DNA from: [Pseudopropionibacterium] massiliense
GTDB lineage: Bacteria; Actinomycetota; Actinomycetes; Propionibacteriales; Propionibacteriaceae
Length of the DNA: 64,000 nucleotides
Direction of reading: 5' to 3'
NCBI RefSeq assembly: GCF_900607225.1
Contig: NZ_LR027842.1
Coordinates: 302,489-366,488 of the forward strand
A program made the translations under genes and the position numbers. The notes under the pieces were generated by a model. The model saw only the letters and a list, made by a program, of their open reading frames with translations. It was not told where the DNA came from and made no database searches. Positions 8,666-17,461 of the stretch are shown piece by piece. Numbering within the stretch: position 1 is the first letter of the stretch; the number at the start of each line of letters is the position of its first letter.

Positions 8666-9853
8666 TCACTGCCAGGTGTTGCCGGCCAGGTATTCATCGA
8701 CCCCCCAGCGCTGCCTGACGACGCTCAGCGAGGAATCGGCGTGCCGAGCATAGACCCGCGGCAGGTACTGGATGAACAACGGATTGAAGGTCATCGTGTA
8801 GGACCCCACCTTGTGGTAGACGATCCGGTCGCCCTCCCGCAGGCGCGGGGCGTCGGTGAGGGTCATGAGCCGGTCGTTGTCGAGGCAGGTGAACCCGGAG
8901 ACGATCTGCGGGGCAGGGCACGGTTCACCGTCGCCGTGGATGGTGTGCTCGTAGGCCGATTTGCGCAGGAACGGATCGAGGTTGGTGCGCGACCCGTCGG
9001 TGACGACGATGACGTGGTCCTGCACCGGTTTGGTGTCGATGACGCTGGTGTGCAGCTCGAAGGGCACCGCGACCAGGGCCGCGCCCGGTTCGATGATCAG
9101 CCGGGTCCGGGCCGGATCGACGGCCTCCCCCAGGGCGTCGCGGATGGCGGTGACGTACTGGTCGGGGGTCGGGAAACGGTCCGAGTCGCCGCCGAAGAAC
9201 CCGCCGCCCATGTCGATCCAGTCGAGATCCAGGCCGTGTTCCGCGATGATCCGGCGGGCGGTGTGGCCGGCGGAGACGTAGGTGTCGAGCGCTCGTGTCA
9301 GCGACGTGACGTGCAGGTGCAGGCCCGCGATTCGCACCCCCGCGGCGCGCATCTCGGCGATCGCGGAGTCGAGGTCGCCGTTGTCGGCGTGGAAACCGAA
9401 ACGCAGCCCCGCCGATCCACTGGCGGTGTGGTCGGGGGCGTCGCGGTTCACGTCCCAGTTGACGCGCAGTCCCACCGCATCGACGCGTTTTCCGGCGGCG
9501 ACCCGCTCGACCACCCAGCGCAGCTCGCGCCGCGAGTCGAGGTTGACCATCGCCCCCGCGTCGAAGGCCTGCGCGAGCAGCCCGGGGGTCTTGACGGGGC
9601 CGTTGACGATCACCCCGGCGGGATCGTGTCCGACGCGCAACGCCAGCTGCCACTCCTCCTCGGAGACCACCTCGGCGGGCACACCGTTGCGTCCCATCCA
9701 CGCCACCAGCCACGGCAGCGAGTTCGTCTTCACCGAGTAGGACAGGACGGCCCCGGGCCAGCCGCGGTCGAGGGCGTCGCGGAACGAATCCACCTGCCGC
9801 CTCAGCAGGTTCTCGTCCACCACGAACGCCGGGGTCTCGATTCTGTCGTCCAT
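8666..9853 (-). CDS. Fold-III PLP-dependent decarboxylase (DAP/ornithine decarboxylase-like)
   Basis: A 395-residue alanine-racemase-fold decarboxylase. The PLP lysine lies in SYSVKTN (about residue 42), the phosphate-binding glycine loop in DMGGGFFGG, a histidine in LHLHVTS, and a C-terminal Cys-Asp pair in GFTCLDNDR that matches the active-site CESxD region of diaminopimelate decarboxylases. Length is close to this family. It is the first gene of a leftward pair with the ATP-grasp ligase. Because a biosynthetic lysA is normally elsewhere near argS or hom, and because of the ATP-grasp partner, a specialised diamine or amino acid product seems likelier than lysine, but this is inference. Confidence 0.85.
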   Translation of the reverse strand: MDDRIETPAFVVDENLLRRQVDSFRDALDRGWPGAVLSYSVKTNSLPWLVAWMGRNGVPAEVVSEEEWQLALRVGHDPAGVIVNGPVKTPGLLAQAFDAGAMVNLDSRRELRWVVERVAAGKRVDAVGLRVNWDVNRDAPDHTASGSAGLRFGFHADNGDLDSAIAEMRAAGVRIAGLHLHVTSLTRALDTYVSAGHTARRIIAEHGLDLDWIDMGGGFFGGDSDRFPTPDQYVTAIRDALGEAVDPARTRLIIEPGAALVAVPFELHTSVIDTKPVQDHVIVVTDGSRTNLDPFLRKSAYEHTIHGDGEPCPAPQIVSGFTCLDNDRLMTLTDAPRLREGDRIVYHKVGSYTMTFNPLFIQYLPRVYARHADSSLSVVRQRWGVDEYLAGNTWQ

Positions 9854-10015
9854 CGCTGTCTCCTCGTCGGGGATCTCCTTCTGTGAAGATCCTACGAGCG
9901 GAGTGCGGTGACGCGCCTCCTCAAGGGGCGGCGCAATCCGGATGGGGACACCGGGTCGTTTGCCGAAATGCCGCGCCGCATGCCGGCAGATGTCTCCGCG
10001 GTGCTGTTCACGTGG

Positions 10016-10044
10016 TTATCGGGAAGCGTTCCTGAGGCTAGACT
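10016..10044 (+). promoter_or_regulatory. Candidate sigma-70-type promoter for the sugar operon
   Basis: TTATCG at 10016-10021 and TAGACT at 10039-10044 are separated by 17 nt. The TAGACT box is a good actinobacterial -10 sequence and lies 35 nt before the ATG of the first gene. The -35 box is weak. The rest of the 226-bp divergent gap (9854-10079) shows nothing else I can name. Confidence 0.5.
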
Positions 10045-10079
10045 GCAACCCGGAAACACGTGATTGAGAGGCGGACCCC

Positions 10080-10685
10080 ATGGCTGAACCCCGCATTCTT
10101 CCGTCGGCGGATCTGGATGACGACGTCCGGATCGGCGACGGTTCGTCGATCTGGCATCTCGCCCAGGTACGAGGCGGCGCCGAGATCGGCGAGAACGTGA
10201 TCGTGGGACGGGGAGCCTACATCGGCAGCGGCGTTCACGTCGGGGACAACTGCAAGATCCAGAACTACGCCCTCGTCTACGAACCCGCGCACCTGGAGGA
10301 CGGGGTCTTCGTCGGTCCCGCCGCGGTGCTCACCAACGACACCTTCCCGCGCGCCGTCAACCCCGACGGCACATCGAAGAGCGCCCACGACTGGGAGCCG
10401 GTCGGTGTGACCCTGAAGCGCGGCAGTTCCGTGGGCGCGCGCGCCGTGTGCGTCGCCCCCGTCACGATCGGCGAGTGGGCGACGGTCGCCGCCGGCTCCG
10501 TCGTCACCCGTGACGTTCCCGCCCACGCGCTGGTGGCCGGGGTGCCGGCCCGGCGCATCAAATGGGTGGGCCGCTCCGGTTTCCCCCTGGAGGAAACCGG
10601 TCCCAACACATTCCGTGACCCGCACACCGGCGACGAGTTCGAGCAGGTGGGCGAGACCCTCAACCTCGTAAAGGAAGCCCGATGA
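10080..10685 (+). CDS. Left-handed beta-helix N-acetyltransferase, WbpD-like
   Basis: A 201-residue hexapeptide-repeat acyltransferase. Successive IGxG-type turns run from about residue 15 to 155 (IGDGSSIWH, IGENVIVGRG, IGSGVHVGDN, VGPAAVLTND). The layout, with FTND-like VLTNDTFPRA in the middle, matches WbpD/WlbB, which acetylate the 3-amino group of UDP-GlcNAc3N-uronic acid. It is the first gene of a tightly overlapping operon: its TGA overlaps the next ATG. Directly downstream are WbpE-like and WbpB-like genes, which supports the pathway assignment. Confidence 0.85.
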   Translation: MAEPRILPSADLDDDVRIGDGSSIWHLAQVRGGAEIGENVIVGRGAYIGSGVHVGDNCKIQNYALVYEPAHLEDGVFVGPAAVLTNDTFPRAVNPDGTSKSAHDWEPVGVTLKRGSSVGARAVCVAPVTIGEWATVAAGSVVTRDVPAHALVAGVPARRIKWVGRSGFPLEETGPNTFRDPHTGDEFEQVGETLNLVKEAR

Positions 10686-11773
10686 CCCAGTCCTTCATTC
10701 CCCCTGCAAAACCGATCATCGGCGACGAGGAACGCGCCGCCGTCGACCGGGTGCTGCGTTCCGGCATGATCGCCCAGGGCCCTGAGGTGGCGGCCTTCGA
10801 GACCGAGTTCTCCGAGCACTTCAAGCTCGGCCGCGCCTGCGTCGCGGTCAACTCCGGCACCTCCGGTCTGCACCTCGGCCTGCTGTCCTGCGGGATCGGT
10901 GCGGGAGACGAGGTGATCGTGCCGTCGTTCACGTTCGCGGCCACCGCCAACTCCGTCGCCCTGACCGGCGCCACCCCGGTGTTCGCCGATATCTCCGCCG
11001 ACGACTTCACCCTCGACCCGGCATCCGTGGAGGCCTCCATCACGGAGCACACCAAGGCGATCATGCCGGTTCACCTGTACGGCCACCCCGCCAAGATGGA
11101 CAAGCTGCGCACCATCGCCGACTCGCACTCGCTGCTGTTGTTCGAGGACGCCGCCCAGGCGCACGGCGCCTCGCTGAACGGCACCCCGGTCGGTGCCTTC
11201 GGCGAATTCGCGATGTTCTCGCTGTACCCCACCAAGAACATGACCTCCGGTGAGGGCGGCATGGTCTCCTGCGCCGACGCCACCATCGAACGCAACGTCC
11301 GGTTGTACCGCAACCAGGGGATGCTGCAGCAGTACCACAACGAGGTCGTGGGCCTGAACAACCGCATGACCGACATCCACGCCGCCATCGGCCGGGTGCA
11401 GCTCACGAAGGTCGACGCCTGGACGAGGACCCGCCAGGAGAACGCCGCGTTCCTGTCGGTGAACCTGGAGGGCGTCACCCCGCCGCCGGTGGCCGACGGC
11501 GCCGTCCACGTGTACCACCAGTACACGATCCGCGTCCCCGAGGACCGCGACGGCCTGGCGAAGGCCCTGAAGGAGGAGTACCAGGTGGGCTCCGGGATGT
11601 TCTACCCCGTCCCGAACCACCGCCTGAAGCCCTTCCAGTCGCCCGTCGAGCTGCCGGAGACCGAACGCGCCGCCGAGGAGTGCCTGTCGCTGCCGGTGCA
11701 CCCGTCGCTGAGCCGGGAGGACCTGGAGCGCATCGTGAACGCCGTCAACACCCTCGCGAAGGCCGGTGCCTGA
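10682..11773 (+). CDS. DegT/DnrJ/EryC1/StrS sugar aminotransferase, WbpE-like
   Basis: A 363-residue fold-I PLP aminotransferase. The PLP lysine is Lys185 in YPTKNMTSGEGG, with EDAAQAHGA carrying the pyridine-binding aspartate and NSGTSGLHLG the phosphate-binding loop. These enzymes aminate a keto group on a nucleotide sugar using glutamate. It overlaps the acetyltransferase gene by 4 bp and the oxidoreductase gene by 1 bp. In the WbpB-E-D route it would turn the 3-keto sugar produced by the next gene into the 3-amino sugar. Confidence 0.9.
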   Translation: MTQSFIPPAKPIIGDEERAAVDRVLRSGMIAQGPEVAAFETEFSEHFKLGRACVAVNSGTSGLHLGLLSCGIGAGDEVIVPSFTFAATANSVALTGATPVFADISADDFTLDPASVEASITEHTKAIMPVHLYGHPAKMDKLRTIADSHSLLLFEDAAQAHGASLNGTPVGAFGEFAMFSLYPTKNMTSGEGGMVSCADATIERNVRLYRNQGMLQQYHNEVVGLNNRMTDIHAAIGRVQLTKVDAWTRTRQENAAFLSVNLEGVTPPPVADGAVHVYHQYTIRVPEDRDGLAKALKEEYQVGSGMFYPVPNHRLKPFQSPVELPETERAAEECLSLPVHPSLSREDLERIVNAVNTLAKAGA

Positions 11774-12762
11774 TGAGCAACCTGCGTGCCGGCCTCATCG
11801 GCCTCGGAATGATGGGGCGTCACCACGCCCGCAACCTGCGTGCCATCGACGGGGTCGACCTCGTCGCGGTGGCCGACGCCCAGGGCGACCCGCACGGCGT
11901 CGCCGAGGGGCTGCCAGTCCTGCCCGACATCGACGCCCTGCTGGGGCAGAACCTCGACTACGTCGTGATCGCGGCTCCCACCATGTACCACGAGGAGATC
12001 GGCCTCAAGGTGGCCGAGGCCGGCGTGCACGCGCTCATCGAGAAGCCCCTCGCGAAAACCTTCGAGGATGCCCAGCGCCTCGTCAGGGCGTTCGCGTCGA
12101 AGGGGCTTGTCGGGGCCGTCGGCCACATCGAGCGCTACAACCCTGCGCTGCAGGAACTGCGGAAACGCCTCGAGGCGGGCGAGCTGGGCGACCTGTACCA
12201 GATCTGCACCCGCCGTCAGGGGCCGTTCCCGGCGCGCATCGCGGACGTCGGGGTCATCAAGGACCTCGCCTCCCACGACATCGACCTGACCGCGTGGGTC
12301 ACGCAGCGCGACTACGAGCTGGTGGCGGCCCGCACCATGTTCAAGGCGGGACGCGAGTACGAGGACATGGTCTCGGCCACCTGCCAGCTGTCGGGCGGCC
12401 TGATGTCCAACCATCTCGTCAACTGGCTGACCCCCGACAAGGAGCGGTTGACCATCGTGACGGGTGAGAAGGGCATGTTCAAGGCGGACACTCTCACCGC
12501 TGACCTGACCTTCTACGCCAACGGCCGCATCGCCACCACGTGGGACGACATCGCCCAGTTCCGCGGCGTCTCCGAGGGCGACGTGACGCGTTTCGCCATC
12601 GCGAAACCGGAGCCGCTGCGCACCGAACACGAGAACTTCCGCGACGCCGTCCTCGGACGGGACTCCGACGTCGTCACGCTGGAGCAGGGAGCCCAGGTGG
12701 TGCGGGTCTGCGAGGCGATGATCGAGTCGGCCGCCACGAATCAGTTCGTTGACGTCCGCTGA
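11773..12762 (+). CDS. Gfo/Idh/MocA oxidoreductase, WbpB-like nucleotide-sugar 3-dehydrogenase
   Basis: A 329-residue NAD(P)-dependent dehydrogenase with an N-terminal Rossmann fold (LIGLGMMGRHHARNL), the family motif EKPLAKT (catalytic lysine) near residue 95 and GHIERYNPAL. WbpB-type enzymes oxidise C3 of a UDP-sugar. The ATG overlaps the aminotransferase stop (TGATG). A longer frame starting at 11680 only reads back through the aminotransferase gene and is not used. Confidence 0.88.
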   Translation: MSNLRAGLIGLGMMGRHHARNLRAIDGVDLVAVADAQGDPHGVAEGLPVLPDIDALLGQNLDYVVIAAPTMYHEEIGLKVAEAGVHALIEKPLAKTFEDAQRLVRAFASKGLVGAVGHIERYNPALQELRKRLEAGELGDLYQICTRRQGPFPARIADVGVIKDLASHDIDLTAWVTQRDYELVAARTMFKAGREYEDMVSATCQLSGGLMSNHLVNWLTPDKERLTIVTGEKGMFKADTLTADLTFYANGRIATTWDDIAQFRGVSEGDVTRFAIAKPEPLRTEHENFRDAVLGRDSDVVTLEQGAQVVRVCEAMIESAATNQFVDVR

Positions 12763-14290
12763 ACCTGACGCGTGCGGTTCCCGGTCCCGGTGGCTCGTCG
12801 CAGGGGCGGCCGGGGCCAGCGTGCTGGCCTGGTGGTTGCTGCATCGCTGGTGGTTCATGTCCGGCGACGACTATCTCCTGATCACGCAGGCAGGGGACGT
12901 CGCCGGGAGGTTCTCGTTCGGCGACTGGCTGAGGTTCCTGGCCCACGAGTGGGGTGAGGTCAACGGGCGCACCTCCGACAGCCTGCTGCGCGCCGTGCTG
13001 CGTCCCGGCCCGTGGTTCTATCCGCTGTTCGCCCCGCTGATGCTGACAGCCACCGGCCTGGCCGTGGGTGCCTGGCTGGCGGCCACCCGCCCTCGCGGGG
13101 ATCGCGCATGGCTCTACCCGGTGGGGCTGCTGGTCATTCCCTTCCTGCTGTGGCTCAACCCCTCGTTCTCCGGCGACGCCGTGTTCTGGACGGCGGGGGC
13201 CATGAACTACGTCCTGCCTCTCGGTGCGGCGGCTGCGGGGTTGGCCGGCATGGTTCGGATCCTCGACGGTGACGACCCGCCATGGCGGTGGGTGATCCTC
13301 ACCGCCGCCGGGTTGGCGTTGACCGATTCGCTGCACGAGGTCGTCTCGGGTGCGCTGGCGGCCGTGGCCTTCGTGGTGATCGTCACCGCCCGAGGCAGAC
13401 TGTCCGGCAAGGCGTGGGCGCTGACCGGTACCTCCTTGGCAGCGTTCGCCGCCCACATGTGTGCCCCCGGTCTGTGGCTGCGCAGCGGACGCGTCACGGC
13501 CGTCGCGGAGGCGGGATCCACGGTCGAGCAGCTGCTGCACGCCGTCGCCGTCTCCTTCACCGTGCTGTGGAGCCGCACGGCCTGGATCTGGCTGGGGCTG
13601 GCCGTGGTGCTGGTGTGGCTGGCGGTGACCACGCGAGGTCGGCACCGGGTGCCGTCGGCGGCGGCCGTGGGGGTGGGCCTCCTCGGTCTGGTCGTCGGCT
13701 TCTACACCCATCGTGCGCCCGCCGGTGATGATGCCGGGCAGATGCTGCCCCCGGGGATGGTGCCGTTCGCGACGCTGCTGCTGGTGGCCCTGCCCGTGGT
13801 GTTCCTGATGGTGTGGGTGGCGCTGGCTCATGATCGCGAACGACTCGGGTGGGTCCCGGTGATGTCGTGGGCGGGATTCGTCGGTTCCAACGTGTTCGTC
13901 CTCGGCAGCGGTGCGTCCGGGGATCGGGTTCACTTCCTGCCGGCCGCGCTGCTGTTCATCACCGTGCTGTCACTGGTGTCCGCCCTGACCCGGGAGCTGG
14001 TGGGTCGGGTGCGTGCCGGATTGGTGGGGGTCACCTGGGTGCTGCTGGGGCTGCCCGCGGTGATCTGGGCCGACAGCGCATGGGTGGGGTTGCAGGCCAA
14101 TCAGCGTTTCGTCGAGACCGAGATCATTCAGCCCCTGAAGGCCGCGGCGCCGGGCAGCAGCGTTGTCGTATCCACCAACCTCCCGGCCCCACAGATGTCC
14201 TACGGTTTCGCCTTCCTCATGCCCCGCTACGAGGAGGCCCTGAAGATCTACCACGACCTGCCCCGGGACCTTCACATCACCAACCCGTGA
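12749..14290 (+). CDS. Polytopic membrane protein, DUF6056-like (GT-C-like glycoconjugate protein)
   Basis: A 513-residue protein with roughly ten to twelve hydrophobic helices. Near the N-terminus it has a conserved-looking pattern: an Asp pair after the first helix (FMSGDDYL), then VNGRTSD, and later NPSFSGDAVFWTAGAMNY. This pattern recalls DUF6056 and related GT-C-like membrane proteins of polysaccharide loci. The start is a TTG at 12749 overlapping the previous gene by 14 bp; no better in-frame start precedes the first helix. The position suggests transfer or modification of the sugar made by the upstream enzymes. Substrate and catalysis are unproven. Confidence 0.7.
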   Translation: MTSAEPDACGSRSRWLVAGAAGASVLAWWLLHRWWFMSGDDYLLITQAGDVAGRFSFGDWLRFLAHEWGEVNGRTSDSLLRAVLRPGPWFYPLFAPLMLTATGLAVGAWLAATRPRGDRAWLYPVGLLVIPFLLWLNPSFSGDAVFWTAGAMNYVLPLGAAAAGLAGMVRILDGDDPPWRWVILTAAGLALTDSLHEVVSGALAAVAFVVIVTARGRLSGKAWALTGTSLAAFAAHMCAPGLWLRSGRVTAVAEAGSTVEQLLHAVAVSFTVLWSRTAWIWLGLAVVLVWLAVTTRGRHRVPSAAAVGVGLLGLVVGFYTHRAPAGDDAGQMLPPGMVPFATLLLVALPVVFLMVWVALAHDRERLGWVPVMSWAGFVGSNVFVLGSGASGDRVHFLPAALLFITVLSLVSALTRELVGRVRAGLVGVTWVLLGLPAVIWADSAWVGLQANQRFVETEIIQPLKAAAPGSSVVVSTNLPAPQMSYGFAFLMPRYEEALKIYHDLPRDLHITNP

Positions 14291-14383
14291 TCGGACTGAC
14301 GGGGCCCGTGTCCGTGGGACTGGGCTAGACTTGGTCGTCGTTCCGCTGGGAGATCGGGCCGGGGGCCTTGGCGAAGGATTGAT

Positions 14384-14824
14384 TTGAGTATTTCCAGGAT
14401 CCTCAACAGTGGCGCATTGCGCTATTTGGTGGCCGGGGGCCTGGCCTTCGCCTTCAACGTTCTGCTCCTGAACGTCTTCCGGGAGTTTCTCGGGCTTCCC
14501 ACGAGCCTCTCCGCGCTGCTGGCCTTCTGGGCGTCCTTCTTCTTCACCTATTGTCTGCAGCGTCTGTTCGCCTTCCGTTCCGAGGCATCGGTGCGTGCGT
14601 CATTGTTTCGCTATTCGGTTCTCGTCGCGTTCAATTCCGTCGTCGTGGCGTTGGTCGTGACCGTGTGTCACGACCTTCTCGGCCTGGGGTTGGGTTCCTC
14701 CCAGCTCGTCGCCACCGCCATCACCACCGCGTGGAACTACTTCGCCTACAAACACTGGGTGTATGCGAGGCGCTCGCCCGCAACGGGAAAGTCGGATCCG
14801 GTGGAGGTCGGCGCGGGTGAGTGA
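14384..14824 (+). CDS. GtrA-family membrane protein
   Basis: A 146-residue GtrA-like protein with four hydrophobic helices and the family pattern RYLVAGGLAFAFN, FTYCLQRLFAFRS and WNYFAYKHWVY. GtrA proteins are thought to flip or bind undecaprenyl-phosphate-linked sugars. Translation starts at TTG 14384 with AAGGA a few bases upstream. The GT2 gene begins before its stop codon, giving the classical GtrA plus GT2 pair. Confidence 0.9.
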   Translation: MSISRILNSGALRYLVAGGLAFAFNVLLLNVFREFLGLPTSLSALLAFWASFFFTYCLQRLFAFRSEASVRASLFRYSVLVAFNSVVVALVVTVCHDLLGLGLGSSQLVATAITTAWNYFAYKHWVYARRSPATGKSDPVEVGAGE

Positions 14825-15551
14825 CGTCATGCCGGGGCTGTCCATCGTGGTGCCCGCGCACAACAGCGGTCCGCGCCTGCGGGAGACGCTGCGGCAACTT
14901 GCGCGGGAACTGGGCCGTGACGACATCGAGGTCATCATCGTGGAGAACGGGTCCTCCGACGACACCTGGGAGGTCGCCGAGGACCTCGTCCGAGGTTCCT
15001 GGGGGTTTCCCGTCCGGGTTCTTCGATCCGATGTGGGGCTCGGCGCCGCCTACCTCAAGGGGGTCTCGGAGGCGAGGGGCGACGTGGTTCTTCTCACCGC
15101 CGACGACCTTCCCTTCGGCGTCACCGACATTCGTTCCTGGGAATCGGTCGGCGACCCGGCTGCCCTGGTGATCGGTTCGAAGGCCCACCCGGACAGCACT
15201 GTTCCCAGGTCTTTCCCGCGAACCGTCATGTCGTGGGGATACCGTCTCCTGCGGCGGGTGATCCTGGGCATGACCGTGGGGGACTGTCAGGGAACCCTTT
15301 TCGTGGACAGGGAATGGTTGCGACGTCGTATTCCGTTCCTCCGGGAACGCGGCTATCTGACGAGCACGGAAATTGTGTACCTGGCGCAGCTGGACCGGAA
15401 ACGTGTCGTCGAAGTTCCCGTTGTTCTCCACGCCGGTCACGCGAGCGGCAGAACCCGGATCAGAACATCGGATGTCTGGGACATGGCATTCGGACTTCTT
15501 CGGCTTCGTCGGCGTCGCCGGGAATTTCTCGCCACGGCGAAGGAGTCATGA
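14817..15551 (+). CDS. Glycosyltransferase family 2 (dolichyl-phosphate mannose synthase-like)
   Basis: A 244-residue GT-A glycosyltransferase: LSIVVPAHNSG at the N-terminus, ENGSSDDTWEV, a TADDLP stretch as the DxD-like metal site, and VGDCQGTLFVDRE. Such enzymes load a sugar on polyprenyl phosphate, which the GtrA partner moves across the membrane. I use the GTG at 14817 because GGAGG at 14803-14807 lies 9 nt upstream; the ATG at 14829 is 21 nt away. It overlaps gtrA by 8 bp and is the last gene of the operon, ahead of a strong terminator. Confidence 0.88.
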   Translation: MSDVMPGLSIVVPAHNSGPRLRETLRQLARELGRDDIEVIIVENGSSDDTWEVAEDLVRGSWGFPVRVLRSDVGLGAAYLKGVSEARGDVVLLTADDLPFGVTDIRSWESVGDPAALVIGSKAHPDSTVPRSFPRTVMSWGYRLLRRVILGMTVGDCQGTLFVDREWLRRRIPFLRERGYLTSTEIVYLAQLDRKRVVEVPVVLHAGHASGRTRIRTSDVWDMAFGLLRLRRRRREFLATAKES

Positions 15552-15632
15552 AAGGGGGCCGGGTCCTCACGAGCCGCCTGGGGTGCTGAATCCTGCGTAA
15601 ACCATTGCTGATGTGTGCAGCAAGCAAATGAG

Positions 15633-15662
15633 AAGTGCCCCACCCGGCTGGGTGGGGCACTT
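15633..15662. terminator. Strong bidirectional terminator between GT2 and hup
   Basis: A perfect 13-bp stem (AAGTGCCCCACCC with its complement) closes a 4-nt GGCT loop. It lies between two convergent genes, so it can serve both strands. A short TTC follows on the plus strand and the leading AA would give TT on the minus strand. Confidence 0.85.
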
Positions 15663-15685
15663 CATGCAGCCCGTGCGAAGAAGAA

Positions 15686-15955
15686 TCAGAGAGCGTTCTT
15701 CAGAGCGCTGGCCGGGGTGAACTTCGCGACGCGGCGAGCCGGAATGGTCATGGCCTCGCCGGTGGAGGGGTTGCGTCCCTCGCGCTCGGCGCGCTGCGTG
15801 GTGGAAGCGGTGAACACACCGGGAAGCTGGATCTTCTTGTCGGCGACGAGCGCCTCGGTGATAACGGCACCGAACGCGTCGAGCGCGGCCTCGGCCTGTG
15901 CGTTGGTGAGCCCGGCCTTGGCCGCTATGGCCTGGATCAGTTCACGCTTGGTCAT
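15686..15955 (-). CDS. hup: HU-family nucleoid DNA-binding protein
   Basis: An 89-residue histone-like protein with the full HU fold: helical N-terminus MTKRELIQAIAAKAGL, then the beta-arm with GRNPSTGEAMTIPAR and the C-terminal AKFTPASALK. It bends and compacts DNA as a dimer. It has no long Lys/Ala-rich tail, unlike mycobacterial HupB. AAGGAG precedes the ATG by a few bases and a strong promoter lies upstream, as expected for an abundant protein. Confidence 0.97.
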   Translation of the reverse strand: MTKRELIQAIAAKAGLTNAQAEAALDAFGAVITEALVADKKIQLPGVFTASTTQRAEREGRNPSTGEAMTIPARRVAKFTPASALKNAL

Positions 15956-15988
15956 TGTGTCTCCTTAAAGAATTTGAGTACGCAAACA

Positions 15989-16017
15989 TACTTTGACCGA
16001 TCTCGGGGGGATGTCAA
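15989..16017 (-). promoter_or_regulatory. hup promoter
   Basis: On the minus strand TTGACA (complement of 16012-16017) is followed after 17 nt by AAAGTA (complement of 15989-15994), about 34 nt before the hup start. The -35 box is a perfect consensus. Confidence 0.7.
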
Positions 16018-16078
16018 GCCGGGACGCACCGAAACCTTCAGATATGGCCGTTCGGACGGCAGGAAACCACCAGATCGG

Positions 16079-17419
16079 TTACCAGATGGAGACTCCTCGG
16101 CCCATTCCGTAATATCTCCAACCGGATTCCTGCCACAGCGCGGGGTCGAGCACATTCCGGCCGTCGATGATGGCGGGGGAGGCGACGATTCCTCTCAGCT
16201 CCACCGGGTCCAGACGGAGGAATTCCTTCCACGGGGTGAGCAGCAGCACCGCATCCACCCCTGTCAGGGCCTCCTCGACGGTGTCGCAGACCCGCATCTC
16301 GGGTTGGCGTCGGCGCAGTTCGGGCCCGGCCGCCGGGTCCACGACCCGCACGTCCGCGCCGCGCGCCCACAACCGGGAGGTGATGTCAAGAGCGGGGGAG
16401 TCGCGCAGGTCGTCGGTGTCGGGTTTGAAGGTGATTCCGAGCACCGCGATCCTGCGGCCCGCCAGCCGTCCCCCCACCGCTTTCTCCGTGAGCGTGACGG
16501 CGTGGTCGCGGCGGCGCAGGTTGATGGCGTCCACCTCGCGCAGGAAGGTGAGGGCCTGGTCGATGCCGAGTTCCCCGGCTCGTGCCATGAAGGCCCGCAG
16601 GTCCTTCGGCAGGCAGCCGCCACCGAAACCGATACCCGCCTGGAGGAACTTGCCCCCGATCCGGTCGTCGTGACCGATGGCCTCAGCCAGTCGGGTGACG
16701 TCGCCGCCGGTCGCGTCGCACAGCTCCGCCATGGCGTTGATGAAGGAGATCTTCGTCGCGAGGAAGGCGTTGGCCGCCACCTTCACCAGCTCGGCGGTGG
16801 GAAGGTTCGCCACCACCAGGGGGATGTCCTCGGCCAGCATCGGCGCGTAGCAGGTGTCGAGGATCGCCTTGGCGCGCTCCCCGGCCGAGCGGTCCTCGGG
16901 CAGGCCGTAGACGATGCGGTCGGGGTGGAGGGTGTCGGTGACGGCGTGTCCCTCGCGCAGGAACTCGGGGTTCCATGCGAGCAGGAGATCCTTGCCGCTG
17001 GCCTTCAGGCGTTCGGTGAGTCGCTGGGCGGTGCCGACCGGAACCGTCGACTTGCCCGCCACCAGCACCTGGGAGCCGGGCCGGGGGATGACGTGTTCGA
17101 CGACGGTGTCGATGGCCGCGTCGACCTGGCCGAGGTCAGCTCCGAGCCTGCCCGGCAGCTGCGGGGTGCCGACCCCGATGAACACCAGGTCGGTGTCGGC
17201 GAGCCGTCCCGGGTCGGTGGTGAACTCCAGCCGCCCGGCCGCGACACCCCGGGTCAGGATCTCGGGGAAACCGGGCTCGTGGAACGGCGCCTCGCCCCGC
17301 GCCAGCCGGGAAACCCTGTCCCCGTCCACGTCGAGTCCCACGACGTCGTGGCCGATCTCCGCCATGCAGGCCGCGTGCACCGCACCCAGGTAGCCGCAAC
17401 CGATCACCGCAATCCGCAT
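16079..17419 (-). CDS. UDP-glucose / UDP-GlcNAc 6-dehydrogenase family
   Basis: A 446-residue nucleotide-sugar dehydrogenase. It has an N-terminal NAD fold (MRIAVIGCGYLG), VGTPQ, the central WNPEFLREG and the catalytic cysteine in FGGGCLPKDL, then the C-terminal UDP-binding domain with GITFKPDTDDLRDSP. It oxidises C6 of a UDP-hexose in two NAD-dependent steps. The usual call is UDP-glucose dehydrogenase (Ugd). Given the WbpB/E/D-like genes 3 kb away, a WbpA-like UDP-GlcNAc dehydrogenase supplying that pathway is a real alternative. The ATG at 17417-17419 starts the Rossmann fold; upstream codons to 17536 are in repeat DNA. Confidence 0.9.
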   Translation of the reverse strand: MRIAVIGCGYLGAVHAACMAEIGHDVVGLDVDGDRVSRLARGEAPFHEPGFPEILTRGVAAGRLEFTTDPGRLADTDLVFIGVGTPQLPGRLGADLGQVDAAIDTVVEHVIPRPGSQVLVAGKSTVPVGTAQRLTERLKASGKDLLLAWNPEFLREGHAVTDTLHPDRIVYGLPEDRSAGERAKAILDTCYAPMLAEDIPLVVANLPTAELVKVAANAFLATKISFINAMAELCDATGGDVTRLAEAIGHDDRIGGKFLQAGIGFGGGCLPKDLRAFMARAGELGIDQALTFLREVDAINLRRRDHAVTLTEKAVGGRLAGRRIAVLGITFKPDTDDLRDSPALDITSRLWARGADVRVVDPAAGPELRRRQPEMRVCDTVEEALTGVDAVLLLTPWKEFLRLDPVELRGIVASPAIIDGRNVLDPALWQESGWRYYGMGRGVSIW

Positions 17420-17461
17420 GCGCTGAGGGTAGCGGGTGATGCCCTCAGGGCTTCCACGGCC

